A DNA stretch of 51,605 nucleotides from positions 1 through 51,605 of the forward strand of contig CAMENP010000017.1 of assembly GCA_945928575.1 (NCBI GenBank). Reading direction: 5' to 3'. The notes beneath the pieces were generated by a model. That model had not been told where the DNA came from. It saw only the letters and a list, made by a program, of their open reading frames with translations, and did no database searches. This stretch comes from an uncultured Butyrivibrio sp. Lineage in GTDB: Bacteria > Bacillota > Clostridia > Lachnospirales > Lachnospiraceae. A program made the translations under genes and the position numbers. This document shows positions 38,725-47,914 of the stretch, one piece after another; position 1 is the first letter of the stretch, and each line of letters opens with the position of its first letter.

Positions 38725-40731
38725 ATGAAGAAAACGACCATAAAAATCAAGCTGTTTGCAGTACTGTCCGCGTTATGCATGGTGCTGTTATTGATGCCGT
38801 TTACGGTGTCGGCAGCTGGTTTGACAGTTCAAAACGAAACCGAACTGGAGGAGGCTTTGAAGGATGCTGACTGTTCGGAGATCAAGCTGGGTGGGAACAT
38901 CGAGACTACAGGGCAACTTGAAGTGAAGCGCACCGTGACGCTGGATCTAAACGGATATACACTAACTTGCAGCTCGATTGATGAGAGTATATTATGGGTA
39001 CTGAGCAGCGGAAACCTGACGGTTAAAGACAGCGGCAGCGGTGGCAAGATCGACGGGCAGAACAAAAACAACGGATTTGAAGTCAAGGGTGGCATATTGA
39101 CACTGGAAAGCGGCAGTATCGTGAACTGCACGGATGCCGACGGTGACGGCGGCGCAGTGGATGTATCTAAAACCGGTGTGACGGAAACGCCAACCAAGTA
39201 TGGAAAGTTCATTATGAACGGTGGTACGATTATGGATTGTAAAGCCGGTGATGACGGTGGAGCTGTGGATATAGGCGCAGGGTGCACATTTACAATGAAC
39301 GGTGGCATAATTAGCGGCTGCAGAGCAGATGATGACGGCGGTGCTGTTTTCATCAAACAGAGAGGTACTTTTGAGCTGAATGGCGGTAGCATCCGGAATT
39401 GCTCTGCCGGCGCCAATGGTGGGGCGGTGAATATTTACAAAGACGGCCGATTCACAATGACCGGTGGCACTATAAAAAGCTGCAAAGTAGATCTTGGTGG
39501 ACTTGGCATGGCAGTGTACGGCAGTAACGATGAGGCCGTGGTCGCCATAACGGGCGGCGCATTTGAAGACTGCGGTACATTTCCTTATTCCTTTGATGAA
39601 TTCACCGTAACCTTTGATTCTGACGGCGGCAGTGTTGTGTCCGAGCAGAAGTTAAGAAATACTCAGGCAGTAAGTCCGGCTGATCCGAAGAAGAACGGAT
39701 ATGATTTTGCCGGTTGGTATCTTGGCAATGAAAAGTACGATTTTGATAGCAATGTCACCGAAAATATTACACTGAAAGCGCATTGGACTCCAAACACTTC
39801 ATCAACTGTCATCACGACGGCAACGATTGAGAACGTAAAATTCGACTATCAGCCGGGCGATGTTCCGCAGGCAACTGCATGGATTTCAGAAAGCGATACA
39901 GACAAATATGAGATTGTATATGAATGCTGGCAGCAGTTTGAGGACAACAACCCTGTTGCGGTATGGTATTCTGACAATGTGTCTCACGGTTCATTGCCGG
40001 CAATCACAGAATTTGAAAGCGGAAAGAAGTATGTATATTCCATTATGCTTGAACCGAAAGATGGATACTCCTTCAGTAGTGAAACCATAATTACCGTGAA
40101 TGGAAAAAAGGTGACAGCACCTTTTGCTGACGGCGCTATGTATATTCCTGCTATTAAAACGATTACTATGCCGACAGTGATTGCTATCGATGTGGTGGAA
40201 ATTAACGATGTAACTATAAGCTTTAAAGATGGCGATAAACCGGTGTTTACCGGCAAAGTGCCGGATGGTGCAAATTATGCATATCGGTGCGAATGGTGGG
40301 AACTGGATAGCAAGACCGGTGCGATGTCTACAGACTTCGGGAATTTCTATGAAAACAAAATCACCGCTTTTGAAACCGGAAAGACCTATTATTATGGTGT
40401 GTATGTGACGACTTATGGAGATGTAGGAAATGTCAGATATATATTTACACCTGATACCAAGCTTAAAATCAATGGTGAATTCGTGAATTATAAACGTTAC
40501 GAAGGCGATATGGGAGACGGCTCTGACGGTACCATGTGGGTTATAACCGACCTTGCCATGACACCACAGTCATCCGGCAAACCGGATAAACCGAATCAGG
40601 GCGGCCAGGATTCTCCAAATACCGGAGATAGTAACAACATCATGCTGTGGCTTATGCTGTTGTTAGCCAGCGGCGGAGTCCTGATTGATGTATCAGTATT
40701 TGATAAGAGAAAAAAATATGCTGTCAAATAA
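38725..40731 (+). CDS. Sortase-anchored beta-helix surface protein (SPNTG motif)
   Basis: A 668-residue surface protein. Signal peptide (about residues 1-32), then a right-handed beta-helix of repeated turns (MNGGTIMDCKAGDDGGAVD, MNGGIISGCRADDDGGAVF and similar, about 65-270), an InlB B-repeat / Flg_new module (VTFDSDGGSVVSEQKL ... FAGWY, about 290-355), two beta-rich modules, and a C-terminal sorting signal: SPNTGDSNN, hydrophobic span and basic tail (KRKKYAVK). The Ser-Pro-Asn-Thr-Gly form is the variant sortase site used in Lachnospiraceae. AAGGAG precedes ATG 38725. Codons are richer in CTG and GCC than in neighbours, suggesting transfer. No catalytic residue can be assigned; adhesin or pectin-binding roles are possible. 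Confidence 0.85.
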   Translation: MKKTTIKIKLFAVLSALCMVLLLMPFTVSAAGLTVQNETELEEALKDADCSEIKLGGNIETTGQLEVKRTVTLDLNGYTLTCSSIDESILWVLSSGNLTVKDSGSGGKIDGQNKNNGFEVKGGILTLESGSIVNCTDADGDGGAVDVSKTGVTETPTKYGKFIMNGGTIMDCKAGDDGGAVDIGAGCTFTMNGGIISGCRADDDGGAVFIKQRGTFELNGGSIRNCSAGANGGAVNIYKDGRFTMTGGTIKSCKVDLGGLGMAVYGSNDEAVVAITGGAFEDCGTFPYSFDEFTVTFDSDGGSVVSEQKLRNTQAVSPADPKKNGYDFAGWYLGNEKYDFDSNVTENITLKAHWTPNTSSTVITTATIENVKFDYQPGDVPQATAWISESDTDKYEIVYECWQQFEDNNPVAVWYSDNVSHGSLPAITEFESGKKYVYSIMLEPKDGYSFSSETIITVNGKKVTAPFADGAMYIPAIKTITMPTVIAIDVVEINDVTISFKDGDKPVFTGKVPDGANYAYRCEWWELDSKTGAMSTDFGNFYENKITAFETGKTYYYGVYVTTYGDVGNVRYIFTPDTKLKINGEFVNYKRYEGDMGDGSDGTMWVITDLAMTPQSSGKPDKPNQGGQDSPNTGDSNNIMLWLMLLLASGGVLIDVSVFDKRKKYAVK

Positions 40732-40781
40732 CCGGACATAAGTGATTATTTGCATTCCGGACAATACAAAGTTGTAAAAAA

Positions 40782-40825
40782 ATGCCATTATGGCGCCTTC
40801 CTTATTAAGGGTGCTATAATGGCAT
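40782..40825. terminator. Bidirectional terminator
   Basis: ATGCCATTAT (40782-40791) pairs with ATAATGGCAT (40816-40825); an inner imperfect stem (GGCGCC with GGGTGC) extends it. It separates the convergent surface protein and DUF1836 genes. Confidence 0.75.
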
Positions 40826-40835
40826 ATTGTTTATG

Positions 40836-41528
40836 TTATTTCTTGTGAAATTCTTTGACTGCGGGAGCCTTAGCCGGTTGTTCTTTCTTAGCTTTTCGCT
40901 CGGCTTCTTTAAGTTCGGACTTTTCTCTGTCAGCGACGATAGTGTCGATGAGCCCTTCGATAATCTGTTTCTTAAGAAAAACATCAAATCCGAGCATACA
41001 TATCATGGAGAATTTCTGTAAGAATTCACGGTCCTGTTTGTTCTTCACATCGTTAAAATGTTCTTTATCAACTTCGAGCTTGGCTTCAATGTCGGTGCTT
41101 ATCGTGGAAAGCTGAGATTTAATAGTGTTAAAAACCTCGGTATACACGTCTTCCATGCTTATCTTGCCGGCGTTGTCGGCCGGGTCGAAAAATTTATCGG
41201 TCAATGGATTTAACATTGCCTGGATTTCGCTTATGGAAAGTATGTTCTTGAAATAATATATAAAAATAAGAACAATCATGTGCTCTTTGGAATATTTCTT
41301 CTTAACCGGAGGCGGCAGCAGATTATTCTTGGCGTAATTATTTATCATTGTCTTGGTCAGGATCTTATCGTCCGATTTAATCTTGGAGTCGGACAAATGA
41401 GAGTTCATAAATGTGGTGACCTGATCCATATATAAATCTATGTTGGGAAATTCGCCCGGCTTCACATAGTCAATCTTAGTGAGTTCACGAAGAAGGCGGG
41501 TATAAAGATCCGTTGTTGAATCTGCCAT
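40836..41528 (-). CDS. DUF1836 domain protein, likely MerR-like regulator
   Basis: A 230-residue protein of the DUF1836 family. It has a winged-helix-like segment (ILTKTMINNYAKNNLLPPPV, then KKKYSKEHMIVLIFIYYFK) resembling the MerR DNA-binding arm, followed by a helical region and a basic tail (KAKKEQPAKAPAVKEFHKK). AAAGGA precedes the ATG at 41528. Targets unknown; it is divergent from pspA, so regulating the pspA unit is conceivable but unsupported. Confidence 0.8.
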   Translation of the reverse strand: MADSTTDLYTRLLRELTKIDYVKPGEFPNIDLYMDQVTTFMNSHLSDSKIKSDDKILTKTMINNYAKNNLLPPPVKKKYSKEHMIVLIFIYYFKNILSISEIQAMLNPLTDKFFDPADNAGKISMEDVYTEVFNTIKSQLSTISTDIEAKLEVDKEHFNDVKNKQDREFLQKFSMICMLGFDVFLKKQIIEGLIDTIVADREKSELKEAERKAKKEQPAKAPAVKEFHKK

Positions 41529-41617
41529 AATATATGTCCTTTCAAATTGCAGTATGTGTACTGCCTTACCCTATTATATAGTATTGCAAACCATATGACA
41601 AGAAAAATAAAATATTC

Positions 41618-41646
41618 GTGACAGAAACGGGGGAATATGGTATACT
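41618..41646 (+). promoter_or_regulatory. pspA promoter
   Basis: GTGACA (41618-41623), 17 bases, TATACT (41641-41646) preceded by TGG (extended -10), 68 bases before ATG 41714. Confidence 0.65.
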
Positions 41647-41713
41647 TACATTAATTGTAAACAGCCCGGATATATGGGCACATAATTTTTTTAACCGCAG
41701 GAGGTAAGAGGCA

Positions 41714-42391
41714 ATGGGTATTATTTCCAGATTCAAGGACATTATGTCCGCTAACATCAACGCACTTCTTGATAAGTGTGAGGATCCGGAGAAGATGATC
41801 GATCAGTACATGAGAAATCTTGAGAGTGATTTGGGAAAGGTTAAAGCAGAGACAGCATCTGTTATGGCTGACGAGCAGAGAGCCAAGAGAGAACTTGATG
41901 AGTGTACGGCAGAGATTAATAAGCTCCAGTCTTATGCAGAGAAAGCAGTTGCAGCAGGTAATGATGATGACGCAAGACAGTTCCTTGCCAAGAAGCAGAC
42001 ACTTGTTACCAAGCAGCAGGCATTCCAGCAGACATATACACTTGCAGCAGATAATGCTGCAAAGATGAGACAGATGCACGATAAGCTTGTTAATGATATT
42101 AACGAACTTAATTCCAGACGTGACACTATCAAGGCTAAGATGAAGGTTGCCAAGGCACAGCAGACAGTTAATAAGATGACATCAGGCATGGGCAAGGCAG
42201 ATAATAACCTCTCTGCATTTGACAGAATGGAAGCTAAGGCTGACAGAATGCTTGATGAGGCCAATGCAATGGCAGAGCTTAACACAGCAGGCGCTGACAA
42301 TAGTATCAAGGATCTTGAAGACAAGTATAAAGTATCAGCTCCGGCAGTTGATGACGAACTTGCAGCTATTAAGGCTAAGATGGGTATGTAA
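41714..42391 (+). CDS. pspA: PspA/IM30 family membrane-stress protein
   Basis: A 225-residue peripheral membrane protein of the PspA/ESCRT-III family, which polymerises on damaged membrane. It starts with the amphipathic helix MGIISRFKDIMSANINALLD, followed by PEKMIDQYMRNLE and long coiled-coil helices to about residue 180, then an acidic/Asp-rich tail. AGGAGG 6 bases upstream. A terminator-like hairpin and the SPFH gene follow; in Bacillus subtilis pspA is co-transcribed with ydjGHI, and this pairing looks similar. Confidence 0.93.
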   Translation: MGIISRFKDIMSANINALLDKCEDPEKMIDQYMRNLESDLGKVKAETASVMADEQRAKRELDECTAEINKLQSYAEKAVAAGNDDDARQFLAKKQTLVTKQQAFQQTYTLAADNAAKMRQMHDKLVNDINELNSRRDTIKAKMKVAKAQQTVNKMTSGMGKADNNLSAFDRMEAKADRMLDEANAMAELNTAGADNSIKDLEDKYKVSAPAVDDELAAIKAKMGM

Positions 42392-42420
42392 TCTATTGAT
42401 CTGAATATGATATATGACCG

Positions 42421-42446
42421 GAGGGTGTCCTGTGGACACCCTCTTT
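42421..42446 (+). terminator. Hairpin between pspA and the SPFH gene
   Basis: A perfect 10-bp stem GAGGGTGTCC (42421-42430) / GGACACCCTC (42434-42443) with a 3-base loop and only TTT after it. It may be an attenuating terminator that sets the ratio of the two products. Confidence 0.65.
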
Positions 42447-42475
42447 AAGACTTTATTAATAAGAGAGGAAGAATT

Positions 42476-43135
42476 ATGGGACTTTTTGGCGGACGTATGT
42501 CCAATGTCGTAGAATGGGTTGAGAACTCTGAAGATATAATTTTTTATAAATGGCCCGAACCGCAGCTGAAGAAAGGCTGTCATCTGGTGGTGCGCCCGGG
42601 ACAGAATGCGGTATATCTTGTGAACGGACGTATTGAGGGCATATTTGAAGATGAAGGATGCTTTGATATTGATGTTGATAACAGATCCAGATGTGAGGTG
42701 CTTTTTGTCAACACCAAGGAACTTACGATCAAGTGGGGAACACAGAGCCCGGTAACGATTCCGGTGCAGGGATTTGCAACCGGTCTTCCGATACGCGCTT
42801 TCGGTACATTCGGCTGTAAAGTATCGGATTATATAGCTGCCATGGATAAGTATGCCGGTGTGCGGACAGTATATACCACGGATGATTTGCGCGACCGCGC
42901 GGTGTCAGTTCTGGGAAGCCTTCTTATGAAGTGGATCACGAAGGAGGGCAGGGATATATTTAACCTTCAGATGAACGCAAAGGAAATCGCGGCGGGAATC
43001 AAGGAAGACCTTGATATGGAACTGTTTAAGGACGGTATCAGTGTAACATCTTTTACAATTGCTAATTTCAGCTATCCGGCAGAAGTACGTCAGGCGCAGA
43101 TTAATGCAGGATTTGGTAATGTTAATAATCAATAG
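42476..43135 (+). CDS. SPFH-domain protein (YdjI-like)
   Basis: A 219-residue soluble SPFH (stomatin/prohibitin-like) protein, similar in layout to Bacillus subtilis YdjI, which works with PspA. Residues 3-30 include SNVVEWVENSEDIIFYKWPE and the core is VLFVNTKELTIKWGTQSP; the last part has ITSFTIANFSYPAEV-like sequence ending QINAGFGNVNNQ. There is no membrane span. Compared with YdjI it is shorter, lacking the C-terminal zinc-ribbon tail I would expect. pcrA starts 11 bases after its stop. Confidence 0.82.
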   Translation: MGLFGGRMSNVVEWVENSEDIIFYKWPEPQLKKGCHLVVRPGQNAVYLVNGRIEGIFEDEGCFDIDVDNRSRCEVLFVNTKELTIKWGTQSPVTIPVQGFATGLPIRAFGTFGCKVSDYIAAMDKYAGVRTVYTTDDLRDRAVSVLGSLLMKWITKEGRDIFNLQMNAKEIAAGIKEDLDMELFKDGISVTSFTIANFSYPAEVRQAQINAGFGNVNNQ

Positions 43136-43146
43136 GAAATAATAAT

Positions 43147-45396
43147 ATGAGTATATATGACAGATTGAATGAACAACAGAAGAAGGGCGTTTTTACGACC
43201 GAAGGACCGGTGCTTTTGCTTGCCGGAGCAGGTTCGGGGAAGACAGGTGTCATTACGCACAGAATTGCTCATCTTATAGATGACTGCGGTGTGAATTCTT
43301 ATAATATACTGGCAATCACATTTACCAATAAGGCGGCCAGAGAGATGAGAGAGAGAGTTGATGACCTGGTCGGATGCGGAGCCGACGCGGCCTGGATAAT
43401 GACATTCCATGCGGCCTGTGTGCGTATATTGAGACGATTTATCGACCGTCTCGGATACGGGACTAATTTTACTATATATGATACAGATGATCAGAAAAGC
43501 CTTATGAAGGAAGTCTGCAAAAGTATGGATGTGGACACCAAGGTCTATAAAGAGAAAATGCTTCTTAGCAGAATATCCGCTGCGAAAGACGAATTACTGT
43601 CGCCGGATGATTTATATTCGCGTGCGAATAATGATTATACGCAGATGCGTGTTGCGGAAGTTTACAGAGTATATGAAGAGCGCCTTAAGAAAAATAATGC
43701 GGTTGATTTTGACGACATAATCAATCTTACGGTTGAATTATTTGAGAAGAATGATGATGTTCTGGATTATTACCAGGAACGTTTTAAATACATAATGGTG
43801 GACGAATATCAGGATACCAATACGGCACAGTTTAAACTAGTGAGCCTGCTGGCGCGCAAATACCATAACCTCTGTGTTGTGGGTGATGATGACCAGTCAA
43901 TTTATAAATTCCGCGGGGCCAATATACGTAATATTCTTAATTATAAAGAGTATTTTCCGGAAGCGGAGATCATCAAACTTGAACAGAATTACCGCTCCAA
44001 GGGTAATATACTTGATGCAGCCAATGCAGTTATTAAGAATAACTCCGGACGTATGGACAAGAGCCTGTGGACCGAACAGGACAGTGGCGATAAGATAGCT
44101 TTTAACGTATATGAGACCGGTTATGCCGAGGCGGAGGGAATTGCTTTCGGTATAGAGAAGAATATTGCAGACGGATATGCATATAATGATTGTGCTATCC
44201 TTTACAGGACCAATGCGCAATCGAGAGCTATAGAAGAGAAGCTTCTCGGGCATAATATACCTTACCGTATATATGGCGGCATCAATTTCTACTCCCGCAA
44301 GGAAATAAAGGACATTCTGGCATATTTAAAGACAATTGACAATGGAATGGATGAGATAGCGGTAAGACGTATCCTGAATGTTCCGAAGCGTGGAATCGGC
44401 GCAACAAGTGTCGGTAAGATACAGGCATACGCCGATGAGAAAAATATTGGTTTTTATGAGGCACTTAAACAGGCCGAGGATATTCCGGGTCTTGGAAGAA
44501 GTGTATCCAAGATAACGCCTTTTACCGATATGATAAGGCTGTTCCGTGCGGAATTGCATGAGTTGTCAATAGTCAGGCTTATTAATGACATTATAGATAA
44601 AACAGGATATATGGATTATCTTGCTGAAAATGACAGCCCGGAAGAAGTTGAGGAACGACGCGCCAATATAGATGAACTCATATCCAAGGCGGCGACTTAC
44701 GAAGACGGAGAGGAGACACCGACATTGTCCGGATTCCTTGAAGAGGTTGCGCTCGTTGCGGATATCGATAATATGGATGACAACAATAATGTGGTATCTC
44801 TTATGACACTTCACAGCGCCAAGGGCCTCGAGTTTCCGATAGTATATCTTGCAGGCATGGAGGACGGACTTTTCCCGAGTTATATGTGCATTGATTCCGA
44901 TGATCCTTCAGAACTCGAGGAAGAAAGAAGACTGTGTTATGTAGGAATTACGAGAGCCAAGCAGAAACTCATTATGAGTGCAGCCAAGGTGCGTATGGTG
45001 CGCGGTGAAACTCATATGAATAAAGTGTCAAGGTTCGTTTCGGAGATACCGGGTGAGCTTATCGTCAATAGCACACAGGGACCGGCCCATAAGATACTCA
45101 CATCGGACGGTACGGACAAAGACCATTTCCACCTCCCGCCGCGTAAAGCCGGCGAATCCCGATTTCAGTCATTCCAGCACGATGTACTTAAAGAAGATAT
45201 ATTCGATAAGAAACCGTCATCAGGCAACGCTGGACTCGGATACGGCATAGGCGATAAGGTCCGTCACATCAAATTCGGAACAGGTACGGTAAAGGAGATC
45301 AAGAACGGCGGCAGGGATTACGAAGTTACTGTTGATTTTGAAAACGGCGGTACCAAGAAGATGTTCGCATCGTTTGCCAAATTGCAGAAAATTTGA
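43147..45396 (+). CDS. pcrA: ATP-dependent DNA helicase PcrA/UvrD
   Basis: A 749-residue 3'-5' superfamily 1 helicase active in repair and replication-fork clearance. Motifs: Walker A LAGAGSGKTGVITHRIA (about residue 26), Ia ITFTNKAAREM, II MVDEYQDTN, III VVGDDDQSIYKFRGA, IV YRTNAQSRAIEE, V LMTLHSAKGLEF, VI ERRLCYVGITRAK. The C-terminal Tudor-like domain that binds RNA polymerase is present (KVRHIKFGTGTVKEI, end of protein). The ribosome binding site AGGA is weak. Follows the SPFH gene at 11 bases. Confidence 0.97.
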   Translation: MSIYDRLNEQQKKGVFTTEGPVLLLAGAGSGKTGVITHRIAHLIDDCGVNSYNILAITFTNKAAREMRERVDDLVGCGADAAWIMTFHAACVRILRRFIDRLGYGTNFTIYDTDDQKSLMKEVCKSMDVDTKVYKEKMLLSRISAAKDELLSPDDLYSRANNDYTQMRVAEVYRVYEERLKKNNAVDFDDIINLTVELFEKNDDVLDYYQERFKYIMVDEYQDTNTAQFKLVSLLARKYHNLCVVGDDDQSIYKFRGANIRNILNYKEYFPEAEIIKLEQNYRSKGNILDAANAVIKNNSGRMDKSLWTEQDSGDKIAFNVYETGYAEAEGIAFGIEKNIADGYAYNDCAILYRTNAQSRAIEEKLLGHNIPYRIYGGINFYSRKEIKDILAYLKTIDNGMDEIAVRRILNVPKRGIGATSVGKIQAYADEKNIGFYEALKQAEDIPGLGRSVSKITPFTDMIRLFRAELHELSIVRLINDIIDKTGYMDYLAENDSPEEVEERRANIDELISKAATYEDGEETPTLSGFLEEVALVADIDNMDDNNNVVSLMTLHSAKGLEFPIVYLAGMEDGLFPSYMCIDSDDPSELEEERRLCYVGITRAKQKLIMSAAKVRMVRGETHMNKVSRFVSEIPGELIVNSTQGPAHKILTSDGTDKDHFHLPPRKAGESRFQSFQHDVLKEDIFDKKPSSGNAGLGYGIGDKVRHIKFGTGTVKEIKNGGRDYEVTVDFENGGTKKMFASFAKLQKI

Positions 45397-45506
45397 TTTT
45401 TGTGAAAAATTAATATATTTTCTATGGTAAAATCGAACTTTTTGTGATAAAATAAATATAATATTTTTAGTTAGTGGTCCGAATGGGGCACGGAAAGGAT
45501 TGAACT

Positions 45507-45758
45507 ATGAAGAAGATTAATGAACTTTTTGCAGATTCCAGATTCTATGATTATTTCAAACCGGCAGCCGTTACAGAGGAACCGGAATGCAAGTGCAAGA
45601 ATAAGGCTTTGAAGATTTTTGCAATTGTCGGTGTGGTAGCCGCAGTAGCCGGAATCGCATATGCATTGTACAGATATTTTAAGCCGGACTACCTCGAAGA
45701 TTACGAGGACGACTTTGAAGATGATTTCGACGATGCAGACGATTTTGAAGAAGAATAA
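45507..45758 (+). CDS. Small membrane protein with acidic C-terminus (83 aa)
   Basis: An 83-residue protein. Hydrophilic N-terminus with CKCKNK (two Cys), one span (about residues 37-56), then a strongly acidic cytoplasmic or external tail with runs of Asp/Glu (YEDDFEDDFDDADDFEEE). AAAGGA upstream of the ATG. Small proteins with this layout are frequent in Lachnospiraceae but have no assigned function. Own terminator follows. Confidence 0.7.
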   Translation: MKKINELFADSRFYDYFKPAAVTEEPECKCKNKALKIFAIVGVVAAVAGIAYALYRYFKPDYLEDYEDDFEDDFDDADDFEEE

Positions 45759-45784
45759 TTAATTCTGAACAGTGAATTTACAAG

Positions 45785-45818
45785 AGTGGGGATTGGTTAC
45801 CTATAATCCCCACTTTTA
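45785..45818 (+). terminator. Terminator after the acidic-tail small protein
   Basis: AGTGGGGATT (45785-45794) with AATCCCCACT (45805-45814), then TTTT. Confidence 0.85.
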
Positions 45819-45850
45819 TATTGAATAAGAACAGTGGCATGGAGGCTGAT

Positions 45851-46237
45851 ATGAATAAGAAGGCAAGAAATGAACTTATCCGTGTTATTATCGGACTTGT
45901 CATGATTGCGGCAGGAGTAGGACTTTTTATATCTAAGACCAGCGTTAGTACAGAACTTCTGTCATTTGGCGGCATGTATTCGTGGTGGATAACAGTGCTT
46001 GTGATCCTTCCACTTGCAGCCGGAATAGTAATGCTTATAGTTAAACCGCATCTGATGGCTTCTAAGATTGTTGCCATAGCGGGCGCAGTGATAATCGTGA
46101 CTGCGATTCTGATAAATACAACGATTATAATAGAGAAGGACATTTCCACATTTGAATGGATAATTTACGGAGTCCTTTTATTAGGCGGAATAATAGTATG
46201 CCTTTCGGCACTTTTTATAAAAAAACACAAGAAATAG
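45851..46237 (+). CDS. Four-span membrane protein, unknown
   Basis: A 128-residue membrane protein with four predicted spans (about residues 6-27, 43-66, 71-95, 101-122) and short loops. ATG 45851 follows GGAGG by 5 bases; the earlier in-frame ATG at 45821 has no site. No motif beyond hydrophobicity. The rlmD gene starts 15 bases after its stop, so they may be co-transcribed. Confidence 0.7.
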   Translation: MNKKARNELIRVIIGLVMIAAGVGLFISKTSVSTELLSFGGMYSWWITVLVILPLAAGIVMLIVKPHLMASKIVAIAGAVIIVTAILINTTIIIEKDISTFEWIIYGVLLLGGIIVCLSALFIKKHKK

Positions 46238-46252
46238 CGGGGAGCGGACGAT

Positions 46253-47884
46253 ATGAAAAAAGGTCAGGAATACACAGGAACGGTTGCGTCGGTAGATTTT
46301 CCGAATAAAGGCAGGGTGATCTGCGAGGACGGAACAGTCACGGTTAAGAATGTAATACCGGGACAGAAGGTGCGTTTCGTTATCAATAAGAAGCATGGAG
46401 ACCGATGCGAGGGCAGGCTTTTGGAAGTGGTTGAAAAATCACCGCTTGAGTGTGCCCCGGATTGTTGTACCCATTTTGGCGTATGCGGAGGCTGCACATA
46501 TCAGAGCATTCCTTACGAGGAACAGCTTAAAATAAAGGCATCCCAGGTAAAATCAATGCTTGATGAAGCGGCAGAGGATTATGTTTTTGAAGGAATAACC
46601 GGAAGTCCGATAACCAACGGTTATCGCAATAAGATGGAGTTTTCTTTTGGCGATGAATATAAGGACGGACCGCTTTCTCTCGGCATGCACAAGAGGGGCA
46701 GTTTCTATGATGTCACGGCGGTTGATGAATGTCAGATAGTGGATTCCGATTACCGCGCCATTCTCGGCGCAAGCCGCCGCTATTTTGCTGCGAGCGGACT
46801 CAAATTCTATCACAAGATGCGTCATGAGGGTTATCTTCGTCATCTTTTGGTGCGCAAGGCGCATAAGACCGGCGAGATAATGATCGACCTTGTGACTTCG
46901 ACCCAGGAATCCCCGGACCTTCAGGGATACGTCAAGCTCCTTCTGGATCTTAAACTTGACGGAACAATAACCGGTATTCTCAATACACATAACGACAGTC
47001 TGGCCGACACGGTGCAGAATGACGGAACCGATATTTTATACGGCCGCGATTACATGTACGAAGAACTTCTGGGCTTACGTTTCAAAATCACACCTTTTTC
47101 GTTCTTCCAGACCAACACGCTCGGCGCTGAGGTCCTTTATTCAAAGACGCGTGAATATGTCGGAGAGCTTAAGGACAAGGTCGTATTTGACCTTTACAGC
47201 GGCACCGGCACGATCGCACAGGTGATGGCACCTGTCGCCTCCAAGGTCGTGGGTGTTGAAATCGTGGAGGAGGCCGTTGTGGCTGCGCGTGAGAATGCGC
47301 ATTTTAACGGTCTTGACAACTGTGAATTCATAGCGGGGGATGTTCTTAAGGTTGTCGGAAATCTCACGGACAAGCCCGATATAATTATACTTGATCCGCC
47401 TCGTGACGGAATCCATCCGAAAGCTATCGGCCCGATTATCGATTTCGGCGTCGACACGATAGTCTATGTATCCTGCAAGCCGACCAGCCTTGCGCGTGAC
47501 GTGAAGATATTTGAAAGCCGCGGGTATAAGCTTGTGAAGGCATGCTGCGTGGATATGTTCCCGGGAACCGGAAATGTGGAGACGGTGGTTCTCTTGTCCC
47601 AACGGAAAGCGGATGATTATGTTGAGGTTGAATTGGAACTGGATGAGCTTGATGTGACGAGTGCAGAGAGTAAGGCGACTTATGCAGAGATTAAGGATTA
47701 TGTATTAAAGGAGCAAGGGTTGAAGGTTTCTAACCTGTATATTTCACAGGTAAAAAGAAAGTGTGGAATAGAGGTTGGAGAGAATTATAACTTGCCGAAA
47801 TCGGAAGATAGCAGACAACCACAGTGCCCGGAAGAGAAGGAAAAGGCGATTAAGGATGCGCTGGAGCATTTTGGGATGGTGTAA
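46253..47884 (+). CDS. rlmD: 23S rRNA (uracil-C5)-methyltransferase RlmD-type, with extra C-terminal module
   Basis: A 543-residue SAM-dependent rRNA m5U methyltransferase. N-terminal TRAM domain (residues 1-60), Fe-S ligands Cys72, Cys78, Cys81 and Cys160 (CTHFGVCGGC ... DECQIV), SAM site VFDLYSGTGTIAQVM, ILDPPRDGIHPKAI and catalytic Cys408 in VYVSCKPTSLARD. Beyond the usual end (about residue 455) is an extra module of about 85 residues including AESKATYAEIKDYVLKEQGL and NLPKSEDSRQPQCPEE, ending LEHFGMV; similar tails are known in other Lachnospiraceae proteins (from memory). Codons in this tail are closer to the A/T-rich genes that follow. GGGGAG precedes the ATG by 8 bases. Confidence 0.93.
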   Translation: MKKGQEYTGTVASVDFPNKGRVICEDGTVTVKNVIPGQKVRFVINKKHGDRCEGRLLEVVEKSPLECAPDCCTHFGVCGGCTYQSIPYEEQLKIKASQVKSMLDEAAEDYVFEGITGSPITNGYRNKMEFSFGDEYKDGPLSLGMHKRGSFYDVTAVDECQIVDSDYRAILGASRRYFAASGLKFYHKMRHEGYLRHLLVRKAHKTGEIMIDLVTSTQESPDLQGYVKLLLDLKLDGTITGILNTHNDSLADTVQNDGTDILYGRDYMYEELLGLRFKITPFSFFQTNTLGAEVLYSKTREYVGELKDKVVFDLYSGTGTIAQVMAPVASKVVGVEIVEEAVVAARENAHFNGLDNCEFIAGDVLKVVGNLTDKPDIIILDPPRDGIHPKAIGPIIDFGVDTIVYVSCKPTSLARDVKIFESRGYKLVKACCVDMFPGTGNVETVVLLSQRKADDYVEVELELDELDVTSAESKATYAEIKDYVLKEQGLKVSNLYISQVKRKCGIEVGENYNLPKSEDSRQPQCPEEKEKAIKDALEHFGMV

Positions 47885-47914
47885 ATAAACATTTATAGAT
47901 AAAGGAGAATAAAA

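Noticed and set aside
45430-45450. Possible SOS box (CGAAC followed by T-rich and GTG) after pcrA
   Set aside because: Only half of the box matches, and it does not lie at a promoter of a repair gene.
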